DNA of 64,000 nucleotides from Phymorhynchus buccinoides (GCA_017654935.2 CM065682.1:36012441-36076440), one strand, 5' to 3'. Counted from the stretch's first letter, positions 34,338 through 46,444 are shown. The notes: generated by a model from the sequence alone, not told the origin. Made by a program: numbers and translations.

Positions 34338-34377
<40 letters not shown>

Positions 34378-35205
34378 TGGAGGAGATGAGAGGAGAGCGG
34401 AGAGAGAGAGAGAAAAGACAGGTAGGAGGTATAAAAAACCGGATTAGGACATGTGGAGAAATTCGTTCAGAGACAGACGGAGACGACAGAGACAGAGAGA
34501 GGACAGAGACAGACAGAGACAGAGAGAGACAGCGACAGACAGACAGAGACTGAGAGAGACAGATCTTTCTGAGAGAGGACAAACGACAGACAGACAGAGA
34601 CTGAGAGAGACAGATGACAGACAGAGACTGAGAGAGACAGAGACAGGACAGAGACAGAGAGAGACAGAGACAGACAGAGACTGAGACGAGACAGAGTGAC
34701 AGACAGAGACAGAGAGAGGCAGAGACAGACAGAGACTGAGAGAGACAGAGACAGACAGAGACAGAGAGAAGAGAGACAGAGCAGAGACGGAGAGAGACAG
34801 AACTGAGAGAGACAGCGACAGACAGACAGAGATGCGCAGTTGACAAGAAAGACAGAGACTGAGAGAGACAGCGACAGACAGACAGAGACTCGAGAGAGAC
34901 GAGACTGAGAGAGACAGCGACAGACAGACAGAGACGAGAGAGACCGAGACTGAGAGAGACACAGACAGAGACTGAGAGAGACAGAGGGACTGAGAGAGGA
35001 CAGCGACGACAGACAGAGACTGAGAGAGAAGAGAGAGACGTGGAGAGACAGCGACAGACAGGACAGAAAAACAGAGACAAGACAACAGGAGGACTGAGAG
35101 AGACAGCGACAGGACAGACCAGAGACAGAGACTTGAGAAGACAGAGAGAGACGGACAAGCACAGACAAAATAATAAAGACAAAAGAGGACGGAGACAGAA
35201 TTCAG
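33735..35205. repeat. GA and GACAGA satellite region
   Basis: GA dinucleotides (33740-34430) pass into a longer-period repeat of ACTGAGAGAGACAG and ACAGACAGACAG (34470-35130). A unique-looking insert lies at 33885-34010. Very long frames exist on both strands (for example 34277-35182 minus) but are serine/leucine or arginine/glutamate runs. Confidence 0.93.
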
Positions 35206-36220
35206 ATTTTAATTATTGCTACTGAATGTTTATGGCCGGCCATATGTGGTATGCGGGGTATGGGAGGCGTTTGATGGGGTAGGTGAAAGGACATAAACGG
35301 ACGAACTTACCGTAGAAAAGAAACACAAAGAAACATAAGAAGAAAATTTTTAAACTTATTCTCTCAAACCCAAACAAAAAAAAATATTTGCAATGTTTCT
35401 TTGTTCTCTGTAAAACCTGAGGTAACGCCCTGTGTCGAGCAATCCCGGAACCCTCATCAATTTCACAGGTCTATTCCACATCCTCAGTTCTTGTTTCGCT
35501 TCTTTTTTCCTTCTTGATTTCGCGCCCAGTAAACTGGTTCTCAAGTTCCCTTCAAGCCCATACACCAAAATAAATAATCACCCCTATTGGTCACTCGCAA
35601 ACTGAGGGTATTAACGCCATTGACAGTAAGAGTTAATCCCTTGGCTGGTCAGTACTGATAAGGCATTCCACTCTACAAAAGGCAATAATGCAGTGGCCTC
35701 AAATAGGGTTATTCATGAGAGTTATGCCCTTGCGGTCGTGTATCCAGGCATATACCAAGGTCATTCACTCTTGCAAAAAGGCAGTTGTGTGCAGTGGCCA
35801 ATAAAGTTATAATTACCCGGCCAGAGGACGGGTTATGGACGGGTCTGTCTTGTGTGGTCTGTGGTGGGTCTGTTTTGTCTGTGTATTGATTGTCTTAAAA
35901 AACTACCTGGGACGGAATTTTTAAATAAAATTTGGCAGAGCGGTGGGACCATCTGGAATAGGAAGCTTTCTTTCGATATTCAGGACTGTGCTGTATGACC
36001 TTGAAGTTTGCCCTTGAAAGCGAAATTTCCTTCTTTGGACTATGCATTTCAGTCCATGCTGTTATCTCGTAAGCATTTAACAATTGCTTCACATTTCGTG
36101 TGATGGTTACACAGTGCAGAGATTGCGTCCTGTAAAAACAAGACTGGCTGACCTCGACATTGAGTTGATGGAAAAAAAAAAAAAAGTTCCCAAAAAAATT
36201 AATTACAAACAATAACATAA
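35206..36220. other. Non-coding
   Basis: AT-rich. A 70-codon minus frame (35356-35568) lacks a known domain. Nothing further is recognised. Confidence 0.4.
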
Positions 36221-37340
36221 CTACTATATATGAACGAGAGAGAGAAGAGAGGAGAACGTGGGCGCGCTAAGAGAGCGCGCTAGAGAGAAGAGAGAGAGCA
36301 GAGAGGCGAGCGCTAGAGCCGGCCGTGAGCTATGCGCTCGCCTGCGATGAGAGCGCAGCGCGCTGAGGAGAGAGAGTGGAGAGAGGGGGAGAGAGATTAC
36401 GGGGGGAGAACCGAGAGAGATTGAGTACAGGAGTGAATGAGTCCTGTGTGTGAGTGTGCAGCGCGAGAACGATGCGGGCGTGTGAGTGTGTAGCGCACGC
36501 GCAGTGCAGCGTGCTAGGGTGGTGTCGAAACAGACGTGTGTGGTAGACGCTGTGTTGTGTGTGTATGTGTGGGGGAGCTGGAAGTGTGTGTGTGCGAGAG
36601 CGAGAGTGTGTGAGCAGGTAGATGTGAGCGACGGAGAGAGAAGGAGAACAAAAGATTGATGAGAATACAAGAGACTCACAAGCGCTCGGTCGATGGGCTC
36701 AGCAGGCGCCTAGCATTCCAGGCGAGCGACACGCTCGCTGCTGCTCCGCTCGGTTCGATTTGTCTGGTGGGCAGAGGCTCGTGGGGGACACTCGCGCCGG
36801 AGCAGCGCTCGCTGCGGCTATACTCGCTCTCTACGTGGATGGACGCGTTGACGCTGGGGCGCTGTCGCGGTGACGAACCTCTCGAGAACCGACGGCGCTG
36901 CTATGCGAAAGCGTCAGCTAGAGGCCAGTGAGAGAGGAGAGAAAAAACTATAGATACGTAGAGCGATCAGATGAGTACTCGAGAGCAAACTAATCACTCT
37001 CTCGAGCGTCGCGATGAGCAAAAACAACAAACACACTACGTTACTGGAGAGACTATAGGAGATACGCATATATATTAATCGCCTGCGCTCCGAGAAAAAC
37101 TCACACCATCTACCCAAACGCACACTGTCAATCTCTTCTCATGCTCTCTACCTCTCCACACACAAACAACACACTCTTTCTGTCTCTCCTATCTCTCACG
37201 CTCGCGGCTCTGGCTTCTCTCACACGCATCTCTCGCACCTACGCGTCACACGCACACGCGCTCTCTCTCTCGGCACACACACACGCACAAGCTACTCTCT
37301 CTCTCTCTCACCTCTATATATCTATCTCTCTCTCTCTCTC
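36221..37340. repeat. GA-, TG- and CT-rich stretch, GC-rich middle
   Basis: GAGAGA with GCGC (36235-36440), TG (36535-36600), CT (37255-37345). A 91-codon plus frame (36656-36931) lies in a GC-rich stretch with no recognisable domain. Confidence 0.55.
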
Positions 37341-37724
37341 CCTCCCACGCCACCCTCCACTCTATCCTGATGTCAGGCGATACGGCCTGACGTGCACTTG
37401 CAAGGGTCAACCTATGGCGATATTGTTCACGCCAGAGGGCAGTCAAAGCACTAGGTGCTTATCACGCGATTTTCTTACTTGGGAGCAGTGAGAGAGAGAG
37501 AGAAGGGTAGGACCACTCACCCTCTCTCTCATTTTCTTTATCCCCAACTAATAATATAGAGGGATTAGCCCCACACGAGCGTCATGCCCTGTGGTGTGAT
37601 AAAAATCGCACTAAGTCTCTCATTAAGTCCCCTCCTTTTACATATTTAGCACTAATCCCAGTGTCAGCCCTATGTCTCGCCTTATAGCCCTTTACTCAAA
37701 TGGAGTTTATCACCGGTTGACCCT

Positions 37725-37815
37725 CTCTCCTTAAAGCCCCCCCCACGCCACGTGGCACATTCCCTCTTATGCTTAGAAGATTTCTTCAGATTTCTTACCA
37801 GCTTATAAGAGGGAA
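37725..37815. mobile_element. Small hairpin repeat, relative of 55737-55872
   Basis: CCTTAAAGCCCCCCCCACGCCACGTGGCAC, TTCCCTCTTATGCTTAG and CTTATAAGAGGGAAAAACAG parallel the element at 55737-55872. Confidence 0.45.
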
Positions 37816-37829
37816 AAACAGGTGACAAC

Positions 37830-37950
37830 CATGATTACATAGTTTCCGAGTTACAATCTGTATTGTTTAAAATTCGGGACTTTTGTGGTGTTGCACTGCC
37901 TCCGGGCATTGCTTCCAGGATCGTTCCCACCATCTTTATATCTACTAAAA
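37830..37950 (-). repeat. Dispersed repeat with GCCTCCGGGCATTG core
   Basis: Reverse complement of the family at 18458 and 52870: AATTCGGGACTTTTGTGG, TTGCACTGCCTCCGGGCATT and CACCATCTTTATATCTAC. Confidence 0.7.
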
Positions 37951-38056
37951 AATGTCCCATAATATGTGTCTGTTCAAGACCGGAGGACCGTTAAGCAGAA
38001 TTTCATTCACAATCATGATTTTGACACATCGTGTGACATTGTGTGGTGGGTCTTTT

Positions 38057-38690
38057 AAAGGGGCACCCTGGACGGATGATTTGTTTTTGCAAGAGACGCG
38101 AAAACATCACTGTCGAGATCACCAGGAACATCAACTTTAACAGTAGATCGCAACACTCACTTTGCTCCGGGTTTCCTTTTTTTTTTTTTTGGAAATTCAA
38201 ACCATCAAATCGGCGGATTCCTCGTTGGCGGAGGTGCTGGTGTGGGAAGTCATAATTATTGTCAGTGTCTGAAAAGAGAAGAGCGTGCTGACTTCTCTAG
38301 TAATGGTCCGCCTTTGTCGCGTAGACCAAATCGTTTGCACGAAAATGTCACCAATACAAGCCTTTTTATTTGCAGTTTAAATTTAAGGATTTCGGCTACA
38401 CAGCAAAAAAAAAAAAACGGGGAAAAAAAATAAAAACTCCAAATCTTTTTTTTTTACTGCACTACAAAGAAAAAAAAACAGCTTCAACCACTCCTGAGTG
38501 TCCTCCCACCCACCCCGTCCAAAAATGGCTTATCTCTCCGGCAACTCCGCCAAGGAGGAATCGCCGTTTTGACGGTTTGATTTCTAGGAAACCCAGAGCA
38601 CAAGTGAGGTGTTCCGATCCTTGAAAAGGCTGTCTTTCCTGGTGATCTCGACGTGTTTCTTGCAAAAACTCATCCGTCAGGGTGTCCCTT
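38057..38690. mobile_element. Element with ~170-base inverted terminal arms
   Basis: Left end AAAGGGGCACCCTGGACGGA and right end TCCGTCAGGGTGTCCCTTT. The arms continue with TTTTTGCAAGAGACGCG / GTGTTTCTTGCAAAAA, GAGATCACCAGGAA / TTTCCTGGTGATCTC, and ATTCAAACCATCAAATCGGC / GACGGTTTGATTT. Middle is A-rich with no transposase. Confidence 0.8.
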
Positions 38691-39119
38691 TAAGTCTGGG
38701 CCCCAGATGTGGATTGGGGCGGGGGGGGGGGGGTGTTTACACGAGTGTCGGGCTCCCCCCCCCCTCACCTCCCACTAATGTCTTCTCCTTACAAAAATAA
38801 AAACTAGAAACTACATGTCTATTGTTTTTGCAAAACTTTACTAATCCACATATTTTCAAATGTTATTGCCCCGTATGGGGATAGAAAGGTAAGAAAGTAA
38901 ACAACTAAAACACAAAAAAGCCCCAAGCGTTATCTCCCACCATCCCAGCAGAAGCACTCACTGCTTGATGTTGTGCAGCAGTGGCAGCTGACAGCTCTGT
39001 CTCTAACCCCACCTTTAAAAAAAAAAAGCCTATTCCAAAACTTATTTGTCCATTAACAAAATAAGTTAAAAATGAAAAAATCCACATGTGCAGCAGATTA
39101 AAATAAACACATTAAATCA

Positions 39120-39290
39120 AATATTTAAAGCACACGCGCGCGCACGCACACACACACACACACATGCATGCGCGCACGCACCGCGGTACGCACGCACGCA
39201 CGCACACGCACACGCACACGCACACGCAGCGCACACGCCAGCGCACACGCACACGCACACACACACACAGACACACACCACTACACACAC
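39120..39290. repeat. CA/CG microsatellite
   Basis: Alternating ACGCAC and ACACAC units (39129-39290), immediately before a SINE head. Confidence 0.9.
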
Positions 39291-39485
39291 ACCGTGGAAT
39301 CAATGGTTAGCGTCGCGGACTAGTGTTTGGGAGGCCTCGGGTTCGTATCCCATCAGAGGCGAGGGTTTTTTTCGGTCCTGGACCGACTCCTACCCAGAGT
39401 GAGAGGCTGTGGGCTCAATGGGAAGACTGAAGCCACACAGTTGAGCTTCATCCGCTTAGCGGATGTGATTCTGAGAGTGTTGCTC
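39291..39485 (+). mobile_element. tRNA-derived SINE (different family)
   Basis: A-box-like TGGTTAGCGTCGCGG at 39303-39317 and B box GGTTCGTATCC at 39339-39350, at tRNA-like spacing, followed by a SINE body (GTCCTGGACCGACTCC, GTGAGAGGCTGTGGGCTC). Not an intact tRNA: no cloverleaf acceptor stem pairing was seen. Confidence 0.75.
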
Positions 39486-39627
39486 AAATTTCGGGAACAG
39501 CACTGCAGGTGTCTGTAGTTCTCGGGCCTGGTCTATAAACGCCGGGATATCATTATGAAGGGAAGCGTAGAGTAGGCCTGCAGCCTTATTGTCACATAGT
39601 CTCAGATCAATCAGGAACTCCATAGTA

Positions 39628-39857
39628 GGGTAAGACGGGGTAAAAAAAAAAAAAAGCCCATGGGCGGGTAAGAAGCCCACCCCAAACAGTATGTCATGAA
39701 ATAAATAAAATTTCAGTCACAAATTTGCCCCATGAGACGAATGCTAGACATTAACGCTCCGTCTCATGGGCAAAATGAGACTGAAATTTGCTTCATTTCA
39801 TGAGATAATTGGGGTGGGCTTCTTACCCGCCCATGCGCTTTTTACCCCATCTTCCCC
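39628..39857. mobile_element. Foldback MITE, GACGGGGT family, copy 4
   Basis: TA-flanked; starts GGGTAAGACGGGGTAAAA and ends TTTTTACCCCATCTTCCCC. Loop region GACGAATGCTAGACATTAAC. Slightly longer because of an A-run and one-base insertions. Confidence 0.9.
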
Positions 39858-39899
39858 TATGTATAATAATCATCCGCCTCATTTCCATCAATAATCAAA

Positions 39900-40484
39900 A
39901 GGTTGTGTGTGTGTGTGGGTGGGAGGGGGGGGGGGGATGTCAAAATTCTGCGTGGCCTTGTCATTCCCTGCCTCTTCGTGGTGGACCTCAAGCTATTAAT
40001 TCCGATCCAGTCTATGCCCTTGGTGACGTTCGGATCAAAGTCATGGGGATGAGTGTGTTCTGGGGAGCTGTCGGTGGACGGTCGTGATAGCGCCTTCGGA
40101 TCGAGGAGGACCTCACTCACGCTGGTTCCACTACTAAGAAACAAGTGTGGACAGTAGAGGGCTTGGTAGGTTGGTGTCCTGCGTATGTTGACTCCAGGAA
40201 CAGGCTCCACTGAACTCCACCAAAATGACTCAGCAACAGTGCAGTGTCTCCTCTGTGGTGCCTTCGAGAAGGCCTAACATAAATTCGTTCCCTTGCCGAG
40301 TGCCTGGGACTTCGATTTACCGACATGGACAAAATCAGGTTGTGGTGCGAGTTGGGTACTAGACGAGACGGCCCAGAAAAGGAAACAGGAAAAAAAACCG
40401 TGTCACATTGCCGAGAGAGTGGTGGGCAGCACTTGATGGGGACCGGCGAAAAAATATAAAAGGTTCATTTGCAAAGGTTGGTCT
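39900..40484. other. Non-coding
   Basis: TG and G runs (39905-39937). A 117-codon minus frame at 39857-40210 has no recognised domain. Confidence 0.4.
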
Positions 40485-40690
40485 GTGTTATACACTAAGT
40501 ACAAAATACTTTGTAGCGGTGCCATAGCCGATGAAGTTAACCGAGGCGTGGTTACCGCTACACCTATCTCATTAATACAAATCGGGGACATTACTGGTTT
40601 CTTACTGCCTCCGGGCATGCCTCCAGGATTGTCCACCATATTTGTATTTACAAATGGTCACCATATGTCGATTCAGACCAAGAGGGGGGG
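40485..40690 (-). repeat. Dispersed repeat with GCCTCCGGGCATGC core
   Basis: Reverse complement of 52870-53045, including the upstream block ATAGCCGATGAAGTTAACCG, AGGCGTGGTTACCGCTACAC that the other copies mostly lack. Confidence 0.75.
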
Positions 40691-41099
40691 CCAAGAACGG
40701 TAAAACAACATTTCGGTATGTCAGGTTGGTCTGTTTAACAAAGCTTAAGCATTTTCCCCTGCTGGTGTTGATCAGAAACAGATGCACCATAGTAAACTGT
40801 TGGTGTTACAGCCAACGGGTTTTGAATATAGCCAAAATAATCAACAAGCAATAACATTCAAAAGCAGAATGGCTAACCGATACTCCTGGACCCTGATTGG
40901 TTTTTCCATAATCAGATTCGCCATACACCAACCCAGCAGAATTGAAAGACTAAGTTCAACGGTGTAGAAGTTATGGCCTTTTACAGATTTTTATGTTTTC
41001 AAGCCATTACGCCACAAGGTGAATGTCCGGATTGCAATAACCTTATGCGCGGATGCTTTCTTTCTTAGTGGACAACACCACCACCCACACACAATTTGA

Positions 41100-41260
41100 A
41101 GCGATTCCGTGAAGAGGATCGGGAGAAAACGCTTGGCAAGAAAGCACGCACGGACGGACGGACGGATGAAAACTTTGAAAACATATACTTCCCGAAAAGT
41201 TCGCTCGGAAACTGATTATAAAATGGCAGACAGACAGAACAGGCAGACAGATAAATACCC
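41100..41260. repeat. GGAC tetranucleotide and GACA stretch
   Basis: (GGAC)n at 41150-41167 and ACAGACAG at 41228-41250. Confidence 0.7.
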
Positions 41261-42208
41261 AAAGAGAACTATTCCAAAAAATAGCGAAGCAAGCGTCATG
41301 TTTTACCCCTTTCCAACGCCAACTTAATTTTCAGCTAAAAATGATCCTATAGACCTTACATGGGAGGACAAGATTCTGTCTGCAAATTGGGGAATCCTCG
41401 GGTGCATGGACAGCATAAAAGGGCCTATCCTACCTCCCAACAATTAAAGAACATTGAGCACTGGAATACAGACCATCATTGATGCCTTCAGGACATCGGG
41501 TGTCACTCATGGTGTTGCCAAGAGTCGACAGTGGCGCATGAAAGGGTTTTAAAAGGCCAGTGCGTGAGTATCAGCGATCAGGGTCTTCTCATTGTTATAT
41601 CTGAGTAACTAAGCATCCCGTCATTGTAATCCAGTTTTGTGTTTATGTTGAAAGCCCTTTGACCACGATTGACATATCTGTTGGCTGGATGTGGGAAGGG
41701 TTGTGCACTACTTGCTATTTTTTTAATATATTTTTTTATATATTTTAAATTGTTTAAACCCCAAGTCCTGTGAGAACCGGGTAAACTTTAATTGTGACTG
41801 TCTGTGTAGCCTAGGTGGATGGGGTGTTTCTGTGTGCAGAACTGCACTGCGCTAGAAAGCACTGACAAAGTCGCGCGCATAAACTTATTTATTACTAGCA
41901 GCTTCGCCAAGCTAGCTTACGATTCGCAGCACTTCTTTTTTTTTTACTGGCGGAGGTTTGCACCTGGGGTTCAAATCCCTACCACCTCCCCCCCATGTAC
42001 TTTCATCACGACACACAACACACACACACACACACACCAACACACACACAAATATACACACACTGTCCAAGGAGGAACTACGATAATGCCGAATTTAACC
42101 TTCATAGTGGTTGCTTCCCTCCTTTAGTACAGAAGGGCAGGTTGAATTATATTTGCGAAGTCTGCCTTGGCGGAGGTTCCTATTGTCTTGTTTTTGCACA
42201 GTAGAATA

Positions 42209-42574
42209 ACTCCCTCCCCTGGTCCCTTCCATTAATTGCAAACACGGGTTTCAGGTTAGGTTGGGTAAGGGTTAGGGATAGGGTTGGGATAGGGTAGGAT
42301 AATTTAGGGCAAGTTAGCCTCGTAACATTCCATAATTTTGTGAGTTTTTGGGTGAGGATTAGGACGATTCAGGGGTTAAGGAGTTAGGGAATAGGGTTGT
42401 TGGGATAGGGTTATGGGATAGGTTTTAGGGTCAGTTGTAGTGTCATATCGCAACTAAACTAAAGTTGATGACTAAGCTGACCCTAACTAAGCCATCCCTA
42501 ACCCTATCCCTAACCCCCCACCCATAACCTGTGAAACCGTTCGAAAATGAAATGGAAGGGACAGAGGAGGGAGC
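42209..42574. mobile_element. Foldback element with telomere-like core
   Basis: Ends AACTCCCTCCCCTGGTCCC and GGGACAGAGGAGGGAGCT are inverted, continued by TTCCATTAATTGCAAACACG / AAATGAAATGGAA and GGGTTTCAGGTTAGG / CCTGTGAAACCG. The left interior is GGTTAGGGATAGGGTTGGG-like and the right CCATCCCTAACCCTATCCC, so the telomere-like motif forms part of the hairpin. Confidence 0.75.
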
Positions 42575-42779
42575 TTTCTGAACATCGCCCAGGTTATGTT
42601 TGTATGCCGTTTTCATCCATTCTTGATTGCATGTTGACTAAGGGTGAGTAGCACGGGAAGAGCGCCGAGCGCGCGTGTGTGTGTGTCTGTGCACGCGCCG
42701 TGTGTGTAGGTGTAGTGGTGAAGTATGATGTGCGCGTGCACGCATTACATGGACGACAAGAACGTGAAAAGGATGACTA

Positions 42780-43670
42780 ACGATGGGTGATGATAACGAC
42801 AACGACGATTGACCAGATGATGATAACGGACGACGTGACGACAATGATGATGATGATGACTTGACAACAACACGATGAATAGGATGATGATGATGATGAC
42901 AAACGACAACGACGATGATGATGGACGATTATGTGATGATGACGAGGAACGCGAGGATCATGACGACGATGATGATGATGATTGGCGATAAACAGTGACA
43001 GGCGGTGGTCCACACTGTGCACGAACGGCTTCGGGCCAGCACCATAGACAATTAGCCAACAGAGTGATGATGTTGTTGATGTTGATGATGATGATATGAG
43101 ATGATGATAATGATGGATGATGATGATATGAGATGAGACTTCGACGACGAACACGATGATGATGATAATGACGATCGATAACAGGAGGTGGGCCAAACCC
43201 TAGCCTCGAAGGCATTCTGGCCAAGTATAGCCAACATGACGATGATGTTTGATGATGCCACGGATGTGTTGGATGTGATGAAGTCGACGACGCGACGACT
43301 ACGATGGATGATGATAACGAAACGGAAGCGTGGCAAACCCTGAGGCAATGAAGGCTTCTGTCGACAATGTTAGCCACATGATGATGATGTTGATGATGAT
43401 CACGATGTTGTTGTGTATGATTGATGACGTCGACGACGACGAGACGACGATGATGATGATAACGTAACAGGAGGTGGCCAACCCTGAGGCACCGAAGGCT
43501 TCTGTGACAATGTAGCAACATGATATGATGTTGATGATCAAATCACTATGTTGTTGTTGATGATGAGAGCTGATGGACGATGATGTACGATAAACGATGA
43601 TGATGACGATGACAGGAGGTGGCAAAACCCTGTCAGGCCCGAGCGCTTCCAAGCCAACACCACATGACAG
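42780..43670 (+). repeat. GAT-rich satellite with embedded ~145-bp unit, 5 copies
   Basis: GATGATGATGACGA microsatellite interleaved with a block beginning ACAGGAGGTGGCCAAACCC...GAAGGCTTCTG...AGCCAACATGATG at about 42990, 43177, 43320, 43466 and 43611. Units are 143-187 bases. Each block starts with ACAGGAGGTGG, and the array stops ~100 bases before a CTATCTG|GTGAGTATAAG donor-like site (43766). Confidence 0.8.
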
Positions 43671-44342
43671 CGCAGCCAAACAGCATCCAGGGGGGTGGGG
43701 GGTGGGCAGCTGCCATAAAAGGGACCTCAAACAGCATCCTCAACGATGCTTTCGCCCGGCTATCTGGTGAGTATAAGGACAAGAAAGCTTCGATACAGAG
43801 AGTGGGAACTTTTCCTACTAGAAAGTTGAGGCCAAACGCCTGGTATTTTCAGGAAGGTAGGAACCTTGAGTAAAGGTAAGGTCATCCAAGTGTTCAAGGC
43901 GAAACAGCCTTGAAACGAGTTGTCTTTTCATGAATGTAGGAAAAACGTGGCTAGACTTGAGCAGAAGAGGGCGGGAGAGAAGTGCTCCAGATTAGGTTGC
44001 ACAAACGATACAGTGTCTTTGGTAGGACCAAAGACTGTACAGGGGAAGATAAACATCCGGTCTCTTTTCCCATTATGAGTAGTGAGGACAAGAACACTGG
44101 TTATGTCCCTTTGAACGTGACACAATTTCTACCACATTACGATAGGCAGTGAATTCTACGGTCAAGTGTTCCAGTCGAGTTTGGATAGCTCCACTGTTGA
44201 TAGTGTACACTCCCCACTAACGATAAACTCTCTCAGCCCGTCGCCGAGCTTTTAAGTAATCATCTTACCCTTTGAGAATATTTTGTAGGACTGGAGTACG
44301 CATTCGGTTTCTACTTGCGTCTATTCACAGAGACTTGGGATG

Positions 44343-44380
<38 letters not shown>

Positions 44381-44402
44381 ATCTCTCTCTCTCTCTCTCT
44401 CC
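44343..44402. repeat. CT microsatellite
   Basis: TCTCTC with two short interruptions, followed by C- and G-runs (44438-44505). Confidence 0.9.
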
Positions 44403-44504
44403 CGGATGAGCGCGTCGCTGCAAGCGCAGTATTCTAGCCCCCCCCTTTTTTGGGCGGAGGAGGGGGGCGGGGGGCAGGGGACAAGAGTGAGGAGGGGGGG
44501 GGGT

Positions 44505-44745
44505 CAGACTCGGAAAACCTAGCTATCAAGTTGGTCATGCTCAGCAGCGGGATTTCTCCAGTGGTATTTTTTTTATACTTTAAGTGCGGTCAAAGCGCAC
44601 GGGGTCAGAATATTCTGATTATATCCTCTGTCGAACTCAGACAAGAAAGGTGGTGAGGCCGGGGTTCGGAACCTGGGCACTCACGCTGAAGTCACGCATG
44701 AAATCGGCAGGCGAAACGTCCTAGCCACTCATGCAACCCTCCTTC
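44505..44745 (-). mobile_element. tRNA-derived SINE, copy 2
   Basis: Shares GAAAACCTAGCTATCAAG-like 3' end and GCAGGCGAAACGTCCTAGCC with 33325-33565. The B box has decayed to AGGTTCCGAACCC in reverse complement. Confidence 0.7.
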
Positions 44746-45330
44746 CTTCTTTGGAGGCTATCGGCCCATTGTGCCTGCGTTATTCAATGTGTCTCCACAT
44801 GATGACGAATCAGAGCGCTAGCGCTCTGAAGCGACAGCGCTCAATTCGAGTGGGGGGGGAGCAGCCCGCAATTCACAGCGGACGAGAGCTTAGTGACCAG
44901 GACGGTTTATTGCAACGTTGAGATAGCATGAGATGTGTATGTGAATGATGCGAACTAGAAGCTCTTACAATGTCCTATAGGATTTTAATAGGACTTTTGG
45001 AAGAGCATACTAAGTTTAGCATGATGTAAGGTCTAATGCTTCTCATCCGTGAATAAAGGCCTGAATACGCAAATAAATACCAAAGTATTTCATAAATACC
45101 AATTTCGTTTGTACAAGTAGTCTATGTGTCCCCTCTCTATCAAGTGCCCTCAGGTCGTCGCTATAATGTCCCTGTTCTCCCTTTTGTCTACCCTAATGTG
45201 CCCCATCTCTATATGTTTGGTATTGGATACATAAAGACTAAGCGTACCATGGATTCGAATACTGTTAACGCAATCACTATGTTACAGCTACCAGAATGCT
45301 CTTAAAACACATCGCATTGCAAACCAAGTT
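44746..45330. other. Non-coding
   Basis: No recognisable element. Confidence 0.5.
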
Positions 45331-46444
45331 GTCTCTGTAGTTTGCAGCGATCTTTGATTGTGGAATCATGTTTGCTCTTCCAAACTCTCTCGTGTTTGCA
45401 GCAATCATCGCTTATAGAAATTTATCTTTGCTTCTCCACACCTCTCTGTGTCATTGCGCAGTGATCAGTAACTCAAGGATTATCTTAGCTCTGGCAAAGC
45501 CCTCTCGACTGTGTCTGCAGTGATCAAATGCTCATACTCAAAGTATTCTTTAGCTATGAAACCGTCTCTGCTGTCTGCTGTGAGTCATACTTCATTGGAT
45601 TATCTTAGCCTCTGAAAACCTCTCTGTGTCTGCAGTGATCATACTCAAGATTAGCTTTAAGCCTCTGAAACCGCCCTCTGTTTGCAGTTCATCATTACTA
45701 TTCGGGATTTACTTAGCCTGATGAAAACCTCTCTGTGTCTGCGCGTGATCATTACTATTGGATATCGTCATAAGCCTCTGAAAACCTTTTAGGTGTCTGT
45801 AAGCGATATTACTGACTGTATTCTTTAGCCTCTGAAAAAGCTATGTGGTATGCCAGTGATCATTACTCAATGGATTATCTTAGTCTCTGGAAAACCTCCT
45901 CTATGTGCCTGCAGTGTCGTTACTCATTGGATTATCTTAGCCTTCTCTAAGCCTCTCTGTGTCTGCAGTGATCTTACTCATGGATTATCTTAGCCTCTGG
46001 AAAACCCTCTTTGTCTGCAGTGATCATTACTCAAATGAGTATCTTTTAGCCTCTGAAAACCTACTCTCTGTGTATGCAGATGGATCATTACTCATTTGGA
46101 TTAGCTTAGTTCCCTGAAACCTCTCTGTGCTGCAGTTTCGTTACTCATTGGATTACTTACCTCTCTGTGTCGCAGTGATCATTACTCATTGGATATCTTA
46201 GCCTCTGAAAACCTCTCTGTGTCTGCAGTGATCATTACTCATTGATATCTTAGCTCTGAAAAACTCTGTGTCTGCACAGTGATCATTACTCAATGTATTC
46301 TTTTAGCCTCTTGTGAGTAAACCTCTTTGTGTCTTGCAGTGATCATTACTCATTGGATTATCTTAGCCTCTGAAAACCTCTGTTCTGCATTGATAATATT
46401 CATTGGGATTATCTTAGTCTCTCCACACCTCTCTGTGTCTGCAG
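45330..46444 (+). repeat. 54-bp minisatellite, ~20 copies, each with an acceptor-like TCTGCAG
   Basis: Unit: CCTCTGAAAACCTCTCTGTG, TCTGCAGTGATCATTACTCA, TTGGATTATCTTAG. Each copy has CTCTCTGTGTCTGCAG, a good 3' splice-site context, and the last one (46430-46444) leads into the possible coding exon. Copies are peppered with one-base indels. Confidence 0.92.

Noticed and set aside
34277..35182. 301-codon minus frame and overlapping plus frames
   Set aside because: Products of GACAGA/GA satellite, with serine-leucine or arginine-glutamate repeats.
35356..35568. 70-codon minus frame with basic composition
   Set aside because: No recognisable family or splice sites; kept only as unassigned sequence.
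39291..39365. tRNA gene
   Set aside because: A- and B-box matches are present but the element continues as a SINE body and no acceptor stem was found; the same for 33325-33565 and 59236-59470.
41805..41985. Additional tRNA-derived SINE
   Set aside because: A perfect B-box-like GGGTTCAAATCCC occurs at about 41965 and an A-box-like TAGCCTAGGTGG at 41808, but they are far too widely spaced.
42209..42574. Chromosome end or interstitial telomere
   Set aside because: The TTAGGG-like motifs are degenerate and occur on both arms of a bounded inverted repeat.
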